DNA of 64,000 bases, from assembly GCA_943371965.1 (NCBI GenBank), contig CALRWV020000001.1:682001-746000 (forward strand), given 5' to 3'. Below, piece after piece: positions 33,608-42,670 of this stretch (position 1 is the first letter of the stretch; each line of letters starts with the position of its first letter). Both the position numbers and the translations under genes were made by a program. Under the pieces are notes generated by a model that made no database searches, was not told the origin of the DNA, and worked only from the letters and a program-made list of their open reading frames with translations. This stretch comes from CALRWV02 sp943371965. GTDB lineage: Bacteria > Bacteroidota > JABWAT01.

Positions 33608-34042
33608 ATGGCACTTATTAATCCACACATCAACTTCAACGGAAATGCCGAAGAAGCATTTACCTTTTATAAATCAGTATTCGGCGGAGAGTTTACAAAG
33701 ATTATCCGTTTCAAAGATCTTTCGGGTCCTGAATTTCCGGTATCGGTAAAAGAAGAAAATAAAATAATGCATATCGAATTGCCCATTGGCAAAAGCAGCT
33801 TTCTGATGGCAAATGATGTTCCTGAAATCATGGGAAAAACAAACGAAAATGAAAACAGGAGCAAAATTGTAATCAGGGCGGAAAGCAAACAGGAAGCTGA
33901 GAAATTATTCAATGGAATTTCGGCAGGAGGACAAGTTGAAATGCCTATTGGTGACAGTCCATGGGGTACCTACTTTGGAATGTTCAGAGATAAATATGGA
34001 ATTGAATGGATGGTGGAATTTGATTCTGCAAGAAAGGGATAA
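33608..34042 (+). CDS. VOC family protein (PhnB-like)
   Basis: The 144-aa cytosolic VOC protein shows the canonical INPHINFNGNAEEAFTFYK (3-20), SVFGGEFTKIIRFKD and MFRDKYGIEWMVEF (about 126-139) motifs. The PhnB/DUF899-type subgroup has no settled activity. It lies 76 bp after the AHSA1 pair and 69 bp before a DUF1801 gene, and may belong to the same ArsR-controlled mRNA. Confidence 0.9.
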   Translation: MALINPHINFNGNAEEAFTFYKSVFGGEFTKIIRFKDLSGPEFPVSVKEENKIMHIELPIGKSSFLMANDVPEIMGKTNENENRSKIVIRAESKQEAEKLFNGISAGGQVEMPIGDSPWGTYFGMFRDKYGIEWMVEFDSARKG

Positions 34043-34111
34043 CTTTTTTATAGTAGGACAGACAATAATGTCAGTCCTACTTATATTCCCATCTAACAAA
34101 AGACATTTTCA

Positions 34112-34546
34112 ATGAATACAAAAGCACAAATCAAAGATTATATTGCCAGTCTGCCTGAATCCAAACAATCTGAGATGCAGGAATTGCACACTATTATTCT
34201 GAAATTAATGCCGTCAGCCAAATTATGGTTTCTGGATGGAAAAGACGAAAAAGGCAAAACAGTTTCCAATCCCAATATCGGATATGGTAGTCTAATCATG
34301 AAGTATGCAGATGGATCAACAAAGGAATTTTATCAGATCGGATTGAGTGCCAATACAACCGGAATATCGGTTTATATTATGGGGATAAAAGACAAGACTT
34401 ATCTGGCAGAAACTTTTGGAAAAAAATTGGGGAAGGCAAGTGTGACAGGGTATTGCATCAAATTCAAAACCATAAAAGATATTGATATGGATACGCTGAA
34501 ATCAGCAATAAAATTTGGGTTTGAAAAAATGGGTGAAAATGGGTGA
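34112..34546 (+). CDS. DUF1801 family protein
   Basis: The 144-aa protein has the family's opening QIKDYIASLPESKQSEMQEL (about 6-25), then the LWFLDGKDEKGK and IGYGSLIMKY segments. DUF1801 proteins (including YdhG-like, proposed iron chaperones) are small alpha/beta proteins of uncertain role. This is the first of four divergent copies in the block. Confidence 0.85.
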   Translation: MNTKAQIKDYIASLPESKQSEMQELHTIILKLMPSAKLWFLDGKDEKGKTVSNPNIGYGSLIMKYADGSTKEFYQIGLSANTTGISVYIMGIKDKTYLAETFGKKLGKASVTGYCIKFKTIKDIDMDTLKSAIKFGFEKMGENG

Positions 34547-34559
34547 ACTGAAGAAATAA

Positions 34560-34675
34560 TGTCACCTTGAGGTTCTCGAAAGGTGAATCTTTGTGTTTTG
34601 AATACAGACTATCTGTCCTTCGACAAGCTCTCTCCAGGAGTCCATTGGACAGGATGACACAATTAAAATATAGAG
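34560..34675. repeat. REP-like hairpins between DUF1801 and VOC genes
   Basis: Sequence GTCACCTTGAGGTTCTCGAA with its downstream partner, and the CTGTCCTTCGACAAGCTCTC / GGACAGGATGACAC pair, form two imperfect palindromes of the dispersed GTCATCCTTCGA family. No gene is seen here. Confidence 0.5.
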
Positions 34676-34684
34676 AGGAAAAAT

Positions 34685-35134
34685 ATGTCAACCAGTAAAA
34701 TAACTCAGGCACTTTGGTTTCACACCAAAGACGGGAAAATGAAACACGTCACGGATTATTATTCCAAAATATTTGAAAATCACTTTATTGCAGATAAGAC
34801 TACTCCTTTGGGTGAAACACCCAGCGGTTATGCTGAAATGTGCTCTGTTAAACTTTTTGGAAACAGTTATCTGCTGATGACGACATCAAATGAACATCAT
34901 CCATTCAATGATTCTTTTGCCATTATGATTCATTGCGAGGGACAGGTGGAAATTGACAAATTCTGGAATTACTTTACTGAAGAAGGCAATGAATCCATGT
35001 GCGGTTGGTGCATTGACAAATTCGGATTGCGTTGGCAGGTCATTCCTGAAAACATGGGAGAACTGATGAGTAAACCCAATTCCTGGAAGGTGATGATGAA
35101 TCAGAGAAAAATAGTGATTCAAGAATATCTGTAA
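34685..35134 (+). CDS. VOC family protein (PhnB-like)
   Basis: The 149-aa protein has ITQALWFHTKDGKMKHVTDY (about 6-25), SFAIMIHCEGQVEIDKFWNY and MCGWCIDKFGLRWQVIPENM. The cysteine-rich MCGWC loop parallels the GWCKDKYG loop of the lipoprotein VOC at 31327. It belongs to the 3-demethylubiquinone-like PhnB subgroup, function unknown. An AGAGAGGAAA ribosome binding site is 5 nt upstream. Confidence 0.9.
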   Translation: MSTSKITQALWFHTKDGKMKHVTDYYSKIFENHFIADKTTPLGETPSGYAEMCSVKLFGNSYLLMTTSNEHHPFNDSFAIMIHCEGQVEIDKFWNYFTEEGNESMCGWCIDKFGLRWQVIPENMGELMSKPNSWKVMMNQRKIVIQEYL

Positions 35135-35259
35135 CTTTATGGTTGAGTCGTATTTGGATAATCTGATCGAGGAATTCTGTTGTGAAAATCAGCAACAGCA
35201 AAGTAACCATTCTTGGAATTAAAAAATACTGAATTTAAAATCAAAGAAGGAAACCTGTT

Positions 35260-35478
35260 ATGTCATTTCAGGCATATATTGACAATATCAAACCAAAAAC
35301 AGGAAAGACTCCTGCTGATTTCAAAAAATTGGCAGAGAAAAAAGGATTTTTGAAAAACGGTGAATTGGTTAAAACCGTCAAAGCCACTGAAATTACCAAT
35401 TGGCTGAAAGACGAATTTGAATTGGGTCACGGACACGCAATGGCCATTTATGCTTCGTTCAAAGGAAAAACGGAATAG
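35260..35478 (+). CDS. DUF4287 family protein
   Basis: The 72-aa protein matches DUF4287: YIDNIKPKTGKTPADFKKLA (residues 6-25), then NWLKDEFELGHGHAMAIYA. It is a small helical domain, widespread and uncharacterised, often fused or adjacent to DUF5655 or VOC genes. It is well placed behind an AAGAAGGAAAC ribosome binding site. Confidence 0.9.
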   Translation: MSFQAYIDNIKPKTGKTPADFKKLAEKKGFLKNGELVKTVKATEITNWLKDEFELGHGHAMAIYASFKGKTE

Positions 35479-35803
35479 GCTGGAAACATCAAACTCAAAA
35501 TTTATCTGAATTGCTTGATTCATCAGATCTGATAATGATTCCCCCCTTTTGATTGTGGAATATCACAAAAGAATTTCTGATGGCAACCTGCTACTCCAAA
35601 TCAAAGTACCTTGTCCCATCCGGATTTGTTCAGAACAACTACCCAAAATAAATAACATTTTTGACAATAATTCAGTAATTTGAGATTATTGATGACTGGC
35701 AGCTAACAGCTGCCTGAAATAAAGTCGAGGATATTCCAACGGAATCCGATTGGGAAAATCAATTACCGGATAAAAGTTGGATTAAAACAGGAGAAATGAA
35801 ACG
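35479..35803. other. 325-bp gene-free stretch
   Basis: The region is AT-rich. It contains the small palindrome GGCAGCTAACAGCTGCC (35698-35714) and a decayed GTCGAGGATATTCCAACGGA repeat resembling the GTAG family. No gene is apparent. The promoter of the 35804 gene presumably lies in its last 60 bp. Confidence 0.5.
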
Positions 35804-36196
35804 ATGACAAATGAACAAAAATCAATACCATTATGGATTCTTATTGTTTCAGGCCTTTTTGCGGTAATGGAAATTATGGTAAGTATATCCATTTGGCTTT
35901 CACCGCAATCAGTTTTGGAAACAGTTGACTTTACTGCAAAAGGCGTTGACTACCTGGTTTATATGTGGGCTACCCGACAATTCGCTCTTGGATTTATCTT
36001 TGCTTATTCCACCTTCAAAAAATCAGTTCCAATGCTTACTGTTTCATTTATATTCTTTTTGGTTATGTTTATCGGCGATTTCTTTATTGGGATTTCACAA
36101 AACGAAATGTCTCTTGTCATCAGTGCAGTGGTGATGTGTGTTATTTCTTTGGTAATGATATGGGCACTGAACAGGAAAACAGTAAATGCGAAATAA
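35804..36196 (+). CDS. Four-helix membrane protein, unknown function
   Basis: The 130-aa protein has four predicted transmembrane helices (about 10-30, 45-65, 73-95, 100-123) and few charged residues between them. The motif YMWATRQFALGFIFAYSTFK is distinctive, but I cannot attach a family with confidence. AGGAGAAATGAAACG precedes the start. Monocistronic. Confidence 0.7.
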   Translation: MTNEQKSIPLWILIVSGLFAVMEIMVSISIWLSPQSVLETVDFTAKGVDYLVYMWATRQFALGFIFAYSTFKKSVPMLTVSFIFFLVMFIGDFFIGISQNEMSLVISAVVMCVISLVMIWALNRKTVNAK

Positions 36197-36328
36197 ATAA
36201 CTTCAGATTCAAGGAGAATTACATTGTATATTCAAAAATGATTCCATAAGAATCCCTTAGGAGAATCTACAACCAAATTAGGGCTTCAACATATTAAACG
36301 ACTTGTAGAGTAATGAAAGATAATTGAA

Positions 36329-36862
36329 ATGAGTAAAACTGAAATCCCTTTAAGCCAGACTAAAATATTAATCGGAATTGGAGGTTCAATTCTGTTTATA
36401 GCATTAGGAATTTACATGATAACAATGATAAACAAACAAATATGGTATGATTCTTCATTCGTAAAAATTGTTGGTTTTGCCAGCATTTTATTCTTTGGCT
36501 TGACAGGTATTTATTTAACAAAGAAAATGTTTGACAAAACAATGGGATTGATAGTTGACGATAACGGAATTTATGACAATTCTAGTGCATCGAGCGTTGG
36601 TTTTATTAAATGGGCAGACATTTCAGCAATAAAAACAGAACAAGTTTCCTCTTCAAAATTTCTTTTGATTTACACTTCAAATCCTGAATACTACCTTAAC
36701 AATGTAAAAGGCGTTAAAAGGAAATTTTTGGAAGGAAACAATAAAATGTATGGAACACCTTTTTCAATTGCCTCCAACACTCTGAAATATAACTTTAATG
36801 ACTTGGAGAAACTTATAAATGCAAGATTTGACGAACAAATAAAAAGAGATCCGGCAGAATAA
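36329..36862 (+). CDS. STM3941 family membrane protein
   Basis: The 177-aa protein has two N-terminal transmembrane helices (about 12-32 and 45-65) and a C-terminal PH-like soluble domain starting around residue 75: GLIVDDNGIYDNSSASSVGF and IKWADISAIKTEQV. This layout is that of the STM3941 family of uncharacterised inner-membrane proteins. The soluble domain ends in a lysine-rich tail. Monocistronic. Confidence 0.85.
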   Translation: MSKTEIPLSQTKILIGIGGSILFIALGIYMITMINKQIWYDSSFVKIVGFASILFFGLTGIYLTKKMFDKTMGLIVDDNGIYDNSSASSVGFIKWADISAIKTEQVSSSKFLLIYTSNPEYYLNNVKGVKRKFLEGNNKMYGTPFSIASNTLKYNFNDLEKLINARFDEQIKRDPAE

Positions 36863-36996
36863 GTGGTTTAGGTAAAAATGCGAATTCAGTTCTTAATTGA
36901 AGCTTTGTTATTCGAACTATCAAGAATATGTTCTATTTGCGACCAGATAAAATATAATCCCGGCTGTCAGGCTTTTAAACTTCAAACCAGTAATAA

Positions 36997-37434
36997 ATGA
37001 ATATGGAAATAAGAAATACACCTTTTACAATTGAAATCTATGGTTTTTCCGGTACTGCCTTCAATAAGGATTATGCCGGAACAGCCTTTAAGTTGTCAGG
37101 CAAAATGTGGCAAACAATAAAGGAAAGCGGGATTAAAAACAAAGGACAAAACATTTGGGTTTATGAATCAGATGATCGTGTCTTTGCAGGTGTGATGCTT
37201 GAAAATCCACAAAACAATAATTCAATTCTGGAATTTAAAAAAATTACTCTGGAAAAATATGCCTACTTCAAACATGTTGGCCCATACAATTTAATTAAAC
37301 AGGCGGGTCAAAATATGACAACAGAAATAAAGCGTAGAGGTTTTCAAACTGAATTGCCATACCTTGAAATTTATGGACATTGGAATCCTGATGAAACCAA
37401 ACAGGAAACAGAACTTATCATGAACTTGATTTAA
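36997..37434 (+). CDS. GyrI-like small-molecule binding domain protein
   Basis: The 145-aa protein is a stand-alone GyrI-like (effector-binding) domain. Residues about 2-140 contain alternating strands ending in YAYFKHVGPYNLIKQAGQNM and LPYLEIYGHWNPDETKQETE, the usual final motif (glutamate near the ligand pocket). Such domains bind cationic drugs or small metabolites. An alternative start at M3 (37003) cannot be excluded. It lies 11 bp upstream of the VOC gene, which probably shares its mRNA. Confidence 0.87.
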   Translation: MNMEIRNTPFTIEIYGFSGTAFNKDYAGTAFKLSGKMWQTIKESGIKNKGQNIWVYESDDRVFAGVMLENPQNNNSILEFKKITLEKYAYFKHVGPYNLIKQAGQNMTTEIKRRGFQTELPYLEIYGHWNPDETKQETELIMNLI

Positions 37435-37445
37435 AAGGTAGGAAA

Positions 37446-37973
37446 ATGAAAAAAATAATGTTACTGGTTTTGGCACTGGCAACCGCATTCTTCTTTGGTT
37501 TTGCTTTTAGTTCACTAACAACAAACAATTCGACCGGCAGCACAACATTTAAAAGGGTAACCGGAATTGGCGGAATTTTCTTCAAGTGCAAAGATCCCGC
37601 TAAAATGCGTGAGTGGTACAAAACTCATTTGGGTTTAAACACCAATCAATACGGGACAGTGTTTGAATGGTATCAGGGAGCTGACTCAAGCAAAAAGGGA
37701 TTTTCGCAATGGAGCCCATTTAAAGAAAAAACAAAATATTTTGAACCGTCAACCAAAGATTTCATGATCAACTACCGTGTTGAGAATTTATCTGCACTTG
37801 TTGATGAACTGAAAAAAGAAGGTGTAACCGTAACAGATTCCATCGAAACAGCCGATTACGGAAAGTTTGTTCATGTTATGGATATTGAAGGAAATAAAAT
37901 AGAATTGTGGGAACCTAACGATATTGAATATGAAAAACTGGGTATCCAAATGGGCAGCAAGACAACTAAATGA
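37446..37973 (+). CDS. VOC family protein with N-terminal signal anchor
   Basis: The 175-aa protein begins with a hydrophobic segment (residues 4-24) that is either a signal peptide or a membrane anchor, followed by a glyoxalase-like VOC domain (about 38-165): ITGIGGIFFKCKDPAKMREW-type opening, LVDELKKEGVTVTDSIETAD, and the closing MDIEGNKIELWEPND with the metal-binding glutamate. It is exported or membrane-tethered, unusual for this group. It follows the GyrI-like gene. Confidence 0.88.
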   Translation: MKKIMLLVLALATAFFFGFAFSSLTTNNSTGSTTFKRVTGIGGIFFKCKDPAKMREWYKTHLGLNTNQYGTVFEWYQGADSSKKGFSQWSPFKEKTKYFEPSTKDFMINYRVENLSALVDELKKEGVTVTDSIETADYGKFVHVMDIEGNKIELWEPNDIEYEKLGIQMGSKTTK

Positions 37974-38000
37974 AAATGTAAAATAATTGAATAAACAACC

Positions 38001-38393
38001 ATGAACGAAGCAATTAAATCATATAATGACAAACAGACTCCGGACGATCAGGAAATTTGCAACCTTCTTGCTCATACAATTGATAAAGAGTTGAAGGAAT
38101 CAGAAAGCAAAGTGTGGCATGGTCATCCGGTCTGGTTTTTGGATGGAAACCCCATTGTTGGATACAGCAAACAGAAAGCAGGTTTGCGGCTGATGTTTTG
38201 GAGCGGTGCCGACTTTGAAGAAAAAGGTTTAGTGCCAGGAACGGGTAAATTTAAAGATGCTTCCATTTTCTATACGTCTGTTCTGGAAATAATCACAAAA
38301 GACCTAAAACGCTGGCTGAAAAAATCACAGGAAATTCAGTGGGATTACAAAAACATCGTAAAAAGAAAAGGGAAACTGGAACGGTTGAAATAA
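38001..38393 (+). CDS. DUF1801 family protein
   Basis: This 130-aa DUF1801 relative opens with a short MNEAIKSYNDKQTPDDQEIC helix, then ESKVWHGHPVWFLDGNPIVG and a later LRLMFWSGADF. It belongs to the subgroup with a W-HG-HPVWFxxGN signature. It lies 27 bp after the signal-anchored VOC gene and 30 bp before the DUF2200 gene, so the genes from 36997 to 38789 are plausibly one operon. Confidence 0.85.
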   Translation: MNEAIKSYNDKQTPDDQEICNLLAHTIDKELKESESKVWHGHPVWFLDGNPIVGYSKQKAGLRLMFWSGADFEEKGLVPGTGKFKDASIFYTSVLEIITKDLKRWLKKSQEIQWDYKNIVKRKGKLERLK

Positions 38394-38423
38394 AATGAAA
38401 TATAAATCTTAAAAGTAAAAATC

Positions 38424-38789
38424 ATGAACAACTCCACCTCACAAGATGAGCGAATTGCAAAGATGACCTTCGCTTCAGTCTATCCGCATTATGTTGCGAA
38501 AGTAGAAAAGAAAAACAGGACCGAAGATGAATTGCAGCAGGTCATTTTTTGGCTAACCGGTTATGATGAAAAAAAACTTCAGGAACTGATAAAGGAAAAA
38601 GTAACTTTTGAACAGTTTTTCGGGAATGCAACTTTGAATTCCAATGTACATCTGATTACAGGCATTATCTGCGGATATCGGGTTGAAGAAATTGAAAATC
38701 CGTTAACACAACAGGTTAGGTATTTGGACAAGCTGGTAGATGAATTGGCAAAAGGACGGAAGATGGAAAAGGTATTAAGGGTTGGGTAA
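38424..38789 (+). CDS. DUF2200 family protein
   Basis: The 121-aa protein matches DUF2200: RIAKMTFASVYPHYVAKVEK (about 11-30), QVIFWLTGYDEKKLQELI, LITGIICGYRVEEIENP. The family is a small helical protein of unknown function. AAGTAAAAATC precedes the ATG. It probably ends the small cluster that starts at 36997. Confidence 0.9.
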   Translation: MNNSTSQDERIAKMTFASVYPHYVAKVEKKNRTEDELQQVIFWLTGYDEKKLQELIKEKVTFEQFFGNATLNSNVHLITGIICGYRVEEIENPLTQQVRYLDKLVDELAKGRKMEKVLRVG

Positions 38790-38863
38790 ATAATTTCGGT
38801 TTTGATCGGTTTCCTAAATAAAATATGTCTTTTTGCAAAAATTAAAGCATGGAATAAGGATAA

Positions 38864-39235
38864 ATGCAGAAAAAGCTTCAGATAAAAAGTATTAATTTCT
38901 ATGATGTCATCGAAGCTTGGAAAAATGCTTCAATTGATCTTAACATAAAAATTCAAACCCCTTTTATCATAACTACCTCAGATAAAATCGAAATATCATA
39001 TGGGCTGATGGTTGAAAATTTCGGTAAACCGAAGGGAACAATTATTTTTTCGATATATGATATGAAAAACATTAATATCCCTGAAAAATATGATTATTAT
39101 TGTTCAGCGTTGAATCCAGAAGTTTACTCTACTTATGACAGAGACGTTTTTATCGAAGTGCTAAACGATTGGGGTTATTATGGCGAAAAATCTGAAACAC
39201 CTGAATGGTATACAGGATTTTTATTTACAGATTAA
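38864..39235 (+). CDS. Hypothetical protein (123 aa)
   Basis: A cytosolic, acidic protein with beta-rich predicted content (FIITTSDKIEISYGLMVENF, GTIIFSIYDMKNINIPEKYD) and a C-terminal VLNDWGYYGEKSETPEWYTG segment. I do not recognise the family. Stand-alone gene with an AT-rich leader. Confidence 0.65.
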   Translation: MQKKLQIKSINFYDVIEAWKNASIDLNIKIQTPFIITTSDKIEISYGLMVENFGKPKGTIIFSIYDMKNINIPEKYDYYCSALNPEVYSTYDRDVFIEVLNDWGYYGEKSETPEWYTGFLFTD

Positions 39236-39321
39236 TTATCAAATAAAAATTCGAAGCCAATTTAATTATGAATTTATTTGTAATAAAATTAATATAAATC
39301 ACTAACAGAAAGCACAAAAAC

Positions 39322-39519
39322 ATGACATCAAAAACACCTGAACAATTAAAAGATGGCGACCAGTGTACGGTAATCGGTGGAACTCATATCAGTAAAACCG
39401 GTACTGTTAGAGATATTAAAACAAGCAAAACAGGTCACATTACCATTACAGTCGAACAAAAAAATGGAGTTCGGTTCAAGACGCTTGGAAAGAATGTCAG
39501 TGTTGAGAAGTTAAATTGA
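39322..39519 (+). CDS. Small KOW/SH3-like hypothetical protein
   Basis: The 65-aa basic protein reads LKDGDQCTVIGGTHISKTGT (about 9-28) followed by VRDIKTSKTGHITITVEQKN. The V-I-x-G-x-H-x-x-K-x-G-x-V pattern is that of a KOW motif, so a nucleic-acid- or protein-binding SH3-like barrel is likely. Its partner is unknown. It ends 25 bp before the metallo-beta-lactamase start. Confidence 0.7.
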   Translation: MTSKTPEQLKDGDQCTVIGGTHISKTGTVRDIKTSKTGHITITVEQKNGVRFKTLGKNVSVEKLN

Positions 39520-39544
39520 TAATTTGAAAGAACCTAAACATCAG

Positions 39545-40273
39545 ATGAAAATCCCAACAACAATCCTATTTGCATTCCTTCTCACTTTGTCACTTGAAGG
39601 TCAGACAACAAATGGAAAATTGAAAATCACCCATCTGACCGGTGACTTTTATATTTACACGACTTATCAGTCATATAAAGGAAATCCCGTTCCTGCAAAT
39701 GGGATGTATCTGGTAACCGATAAAGGTGTTGTTATGTTAGACACACCTTGGGATACCACGCAGATTCAACCATTGCTTGACAGCATCACCATCAGACATA
39801 ATAAAAATGTGGTTCTCTGTTTGGCAACCCATTCGCATGAAGACAGAACCGGTGGTTTGGAATTTATGAAGAAACTGGGAATCAAAACTTACACATCGAA
39901 ACTGACAGATGAACAATGCAAAGTGAATCATTACAAACGGGCTGAATTTACCTTTGATAAGGACACTGTCTTCACAGTAGGAAATTATTCATTTCAAACT
40001 TACTATGGTGGACAAGGTCATACATCTGACAACATCGTAATCTGGTTTCCAAAAGATAAAATTCTCTATGGCGGTTGTCTGGTGAAAAGCAGTGAAGCTA
40101 CCGATCTTGGCTACACAGGTGAAGCAAACTTGAAAGAATGGCCAACTACCATCAAAAATATCAAAAAGAAGTTTGGTGAACCATTGTTCATCATTCCTGG
40201 TCATCAGGATTGGACCAGCAGAAAAGCACTGGATCACACACTTGAGTTATTGGAAGAAAACGAGAAAAAATAA
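39545..40273 (+). CDS. Subclass B1 metallo-beta-lactamase (putative carbapenemase)
   Basis: The 242-aa precursor has a signal peptide (about 1-19) and the complete set of class B1 zinc ligands: H96, H98 and D100 in THSHEDRTGG (standard H116/H118/D120), H159 in GQGHTSDN (H196), C178 in YGGCLVKS (C221) and H220 in IPGHQDW (H263). K181 corresponds to the substrate-binding lysine and EANLKEWP to the N233 loop. It resembles the chromosomal enzymes of Flavobacteriia. Periplasmic hydrolysis of beta-lactams is likely; its spectrum is not known. The start at 39545 is chosen because the preceding TTG frame lacks a signal peptide. Confidence 0.92.
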   Translation: MKIPTTILFAFLLTLSLEGQTTNGKLKITHLTGDFYIYTTYQSYKGNPVPANGMYLVTDKGVVMLDTPWDTTQIQPLLDSITIRHNKNVVLCLATHSHEDRTGGLEFMKKLGIKTYTSKLTDEQCKVNHYKRAEFTFDKDTVFTVGNYSFQTYYGGQGHTSDNIVIWFPKDKILYGGCLVKSSEATDLGYTGEANLKEWPTTIKNIKKKFGEPLFIIPGHQDWTSRKALDHTLELLEENEKK

Positions 40274-40279
40274 AAAAAA

Positions 40280-40858
40280 ATGGAATATTTAGAAATGAGA
40301 GGACTTATTATAATTGTATTTGTTGGCTTACCAATATTATTGGGATTGTTATTCTATTATGTTCCCAAAAAACTTGGATTCCCAATAATAGTGAAATATC
40401 TGACATTATTTTATGGATTAATTGTTCTTACAGTTACTTTATTTATCGTATTTGAAGACAACTTCTTTACAAAAAATGACGCTAAAAAGTTGTTGGAAGA
40501 ACAAGAGATATTTCTGGCAGACAATTATGATTTGTCGGGAAATGAATCAATATCAGGTATTGGTGAATATTATCATTCATTTAATTTGAAAATATCTGAT
40601 CATGATAAACAGGAAATTATTAAAAATATCATAAATTCAAAATATTTTAAAACTAATAAGGACTCAATAGCAGATTTGCAATCCCAGATATCTGACGGTT
40701 ATAATGGGCCGAAGATTGTTCAGAACTACGAAACTGAAAATTCCTTCGTTAGAGAATATTATAAGCCAAATGAGCATCAAGGATACGCCCCAGTATTCAG
40801 AAGAATTTCAATTAACAAAACTGAAAACAAATTAAACTTTGAAGATATTGATGAATAA
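40280..40858 (+). CDS. Hypothetical membrane protein
   Basis: The 192-aa protein has two N-terminal transmembrane helices (about 8-28 and 38-60) and a soluble C-terminal domain (about 65-192) rich in acidic and aromatic residues, with no recognisable family. It lies 6 bp after the metallo-beta-lactamase gene, so cotranscription is likely even though no functional link is apparent. Confidence 0.7.
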   Translation: MEYLEMRGLIIIVFVGLPILLGLLFYYVPKKLGFPIIVKYLTLFYGLIVLTVTLFIVFEDNFFTKNDAKKLLEEQEIFLADNYDLSGNESISGIGEYYHSFNLKISDHDKQEIIKNIINSKYFKTNKDSIADLQSQISDGYNGPKIVQNYETENSFVREYYKPNEHQGYAPVFRRISINKTENKLNFEDIDE

Positions 40859-40965
40859 TAAACAGGTTACCGAAAAAGAAAAGGCCCCTCATATTTATTG
40901 CTATGACAGTATTTAAATTAACTTCATGCAACAAAAACAAAATATCAGAATAATATAACAACAAC

Positions 40966-41763
40966 ATGGAAACAACAACCAACAATCCAACTTTCAAGAG
41001 TGGCTATTCAGAAGTGAATGGAATAAACCTGTATTATGAAATTTACGGTGAAGGAAAACCACTTGTACTCATCCATGGAGGCGGTTCAACTATTCAGACT
41101 TCATTTGGTAGGGTGATTCCTTTGCTTTCAAAGGAAAGACAATTAATCTGTGTTGAACTTCAAGCCCACGGACGCACAGGTGACAGAAACTCAGAAATTT
41201 CATTTGAACAGGATGCAGACGATGTTGCAGCACTTCTGAAAAATATCAATATCGAAAAAGTTGATATACTTGGGTTCAGCAATGGCGGAAATACGGCCCT
41301 TCAAATTGCAATCCGGCACCCGCAACTTTGTAATAAAATTATTGCAGCTTCTGTCCTGCTGAAACGTGATGGCACTTTCCCCCAATTTTGGGAGTTTATG
41401 AAAAACGGCACTTTTGCACAGATGCCGCAAGAGTATAAAGACGCATTTATCCAAGTTAATCCTGACAGTACAAAATTGTTGAACATGTTTCACAAGTGTG
41501 CAAACAGAATGATTAATTTCAAAGACTTTCCGGACGAACAGATAAAATCGATCAATTGTCCGGTTCTTCTAGTTAACGGGGATGCTGATGTTGCAACGTC
41601 TGAACATGTTGTTGCCATGTCAAAACTAATTCCCAACTGCAGACTGGCAATAATTCCAGGAGGACACGGTGCATACCTTGGTGAGATAACGAGGTTGAAA
41701 CCAGGATATAAAGATTCTGATTTTATTGTCCCACTGATTGAAAATATTTTGAATGAAAATTAA
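40966..41763 (+). CDS. Alpha/beta-fold hydrolase
   Basis: The 265-aa protein is a typical alpha/beta hydrolase: oxyanion loop HGGGS (about residue 38), nucleophile elbow GFSNGG (about 104-109), the acid near NGDADVATSEH (about 205), and the C-terminal histidine in PGGHGAYLGE (about 228). No signal peptide. The substrate is unknown. It lies 17 bp upstream of the small membrane protein gene. Confidence 0.9.
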   Translation: METTTNNPTFKSGYSEVNGINLYYEIYGEGKPLVLIHGGGSTIQTSFGRVIPLLSKERQLICVELQAHGRTGDRNSEISFEQDADDVAALLKNINIEKVDILGFSNGGNTALQIAIRHPQLCNKIIAASVLLKRDGTFPQFWEFMKNGTFAQMPQEYKDAFIQVNPDSTKLLNMFHKCANRMINFKDFPDEQIKSINCPVLLVNGDADVATSEHVVAMSKLIPNCRLAIIPGGHGAYLGEITRLKPGYKDSDFIVPLIENILNEN

Positions 41764-41779
41764 TGATTGAGTTTTATAA

Positions 41780-42052
41780 ATGAACTACCATCTTTTTCAC
41801 AATGTAACTGGAATTGCCATTATCATTTCACTTTTGCTTAAAGTGATTTTTCATTTTTACATTGAACATCTGGAAGGTAAAACTGCGAATGTAATTTCAA
41901 TCATGATGATGCCAATGCAGTATTTACGACCATACACTTTCCCGGTTGGCACTGATCACATCAAATGGAAATATATCTGTAATTTCTTCTTTGTACTTGC
42001 TTGTTTATCACTTATTCTGAATCTTATTTTGGGAATACTGATTTTGAAATAA
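41780..42052 (+). CDS. Small membrane protein, unknown function
   Basis: The 90-aa protein has two to three hydrophobic helices (about 10-28, 40-50 and 68-88). No family is recognised. It directly follows the hydrolase gene and may be its operon partner. Confidence 0.65.
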   Translation: MNYHLFHNVTGIAIIISLLLKVIFHFYIEHLEGKTANVISIMMMPMQYLRPYTFPVGTDHIKWKYICNFFFVLACLSLILNLILGILILK

Positions 42053-42129
42053 CAGAAAAAAATATTTATGATTTAATCTGCATTCAGATAAAATATTACT
42101 GAATTCATTTCAATCAAAAGGAATATCAA

Positions 42130-42555
42130 ATGGCTGAGAAAAAATCAAAACTCGTTGAAATCAAAACGAAACCTACTTCTGCAAGTGTTGAAGATTTTAT
42201 CAACGCTGTCCCTGATGAACAAAAACGAAAAGACTGTTTAATCCTATTGGAAATGATGAAAAAAGCTACTGGAGAAGAACCGGTATTATGGAGCAATTCC
42301 ATTATCGGATTCGGAAACAAAAGATACAAAAGCCCGGCAACCGGAAGAGAAGTTGATTGGCTCGTAATCGGTTTTGCTCCAAGAAAAGCGAATCTCTCTT
42401 TATATCTTATGATGGATATTAAAAAAGAAGCTGATGTTCTTGAAAAGTTGGGTAAACATAAAACCGGAGTTGGTTGTCTCTACATCAATAAGCTGGAAGA
42501 CATCGATCTGAAAGTATTAAAAGGAATGGTAGATAAGTCGTTTAAGGGGAAGTAA
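42130..42555 (+). CDS. DUF1801 family protein
   Basis: This 141-aa member has the signature SVEDFINAVPDEQKRKDCLI (about 19-38), the EPVLWSNSIIGFGNKRYK segment (about 54-71), and FAPRKANLSLYL. It is close in layout to the 44178-44600 copy (shared GKHKTG-GCxY and KLEDxD motifs), so these two are probably recent paralogues. Function unknown. Confidence 0.88.
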   Translation: MAEKKSKLVEIKTKPTSASVEDFINAVPDEQKRKDCLILLEMMKKATGEEPVLWSNSIIGFGNKRYKSPATGREVDWLVIGFAPRKANLSLYLMMDIKKEADVLEKLGKHKTGVGCLYINKLEDIDLKVLKGMVDKSFKGK

Positions 42556-42670
42556 AACTTTAATTGATGAAGTTAATTGAAATTTATCATCAGAAGGAAA
42601 GCTCTCCAATGCGAAAAGGTTTGATCATGTTGAATAGTTGATGAGAATGTAAATATTTAAGGTGAACTCA

